From: a virus
DNA length: 64,000 nucleotides
Virus record (IMG/VR): IMGVR_UViG_3300046804_001245
Location: 1-64,000 of that record
Direction: 5' to 3' (one strand)
This document shows positions 63,979 through 64,000 of this stretch, piece by piece. Numbering within the stretch: the first letter of the stretch is position 1; every line of letters begins with the position of its first letter. A model generated the notes under the pieces. It saw nothing but the letters and a program-made list of their open reading frames with translations. It was not told the origin of the DNA and made no database searches. The position numbers and the translations under genes are program-made.

Positions 63979-64000
63979 TTAGTTTCCCTTTCGTTATGCG

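Overview
The window is most of a tailed bacteriophage genome (siphovirus-type virion genes). The host is probably a low-GC actinobacterium, for example a freshwater planktonic actinobacterial lineage; that host is an inference. Support for an actinobacterial host: a WhiB-like protein with four cysteines (47224-47535), a proteasome beta-subunit-like Ntn hydrolase (48624-49193), an actinophage-type short zinc protein (60452-60652), a GP88-like protein and a possible Lsr2-tail-like peptide, and about a dozen genes whose -10 box lies only 6-9 nt before the start codon, as expected for leaderless mRNAs, which are common in Actinobacteria. DNA is AT-rich throughout. No integrase or phage repressor was recognised, so there is no sign of lysogeny here.

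Layout. 80-24179 (+): virion assembly genes in the usual order: prohead protease with a nested scaffold-like internal start, major capsid protein, head-tail connectors, tail terminator, major tail protein, tail assembly chaperone with a -1 frameshift, a 2330-residue tape measure protein, then baseplate and fibre proteins ending in an S74 self-cleaving fibre and small receptor-binding candidates. 24253-36905 (+): replication and recombination: metallophosphoesterase, DnaB-like helicase, DnaG-like primase, zinc-containing ssDNA-binding protein, DnaE polymerase, MazG-like pyrophosphatase, RecA-like recombinase, two different resolvase-like nucleases and a Cas4/RecB-like Fe-S nuclease. 36902-38652 (+): small HTH protein, glycosyltransferase, sugar nucleotidyltransferase and an Nmad1-like protein, possibly a modification cassette. 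38686-41253 (+): terminase small and large subunits, far from the head genes. 41260-46935 (+): tRNA with anticodon CAT, Hsp20, FmdB-like protein, a large secreted proline-rich protein, holin-like proteins, a lipoprotein, CHAP endolysin, and a virion-associated-type protein. 47010-56568 (+): accessory region of many small genes, including WhiB, the Ntn hydrolase, a secreted subtilisin-like protease, a pyrimidine-dimer glycosylase, thioredoxin, a secreted Ig-like/coiled-coil protein, a histone-tail-like basic protein and a run of tiny zinc-knuckle proteins.

56569-57030 is a convergent non-coding region with four head-to-tail 10-bp repeats followed by very AT-rich DNA, flanked by terminator-like hairpins; it is my best candidate for an origin or a control locus. 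57031-63978 (-) is a leftward arm of small genes (Api92-like, DUF932-like, GP88-like and unknown), a tRNA-Asp(GTC), and three promoters with good -35/-10 boxes; many of its genes share an AACGAAAGGA-type ribosome-binding leader. The portal gene is not in the window and is probably just left of base 1.

The strongest non-standard signals are the leaderless promoter set, the nested scaffold start at 866, the CCCAAAT frameshift site at 6868, the proteasome-like hydrolase, the phased decamer array at 56631-56670, and inverted repeats sitting inside several promoters.
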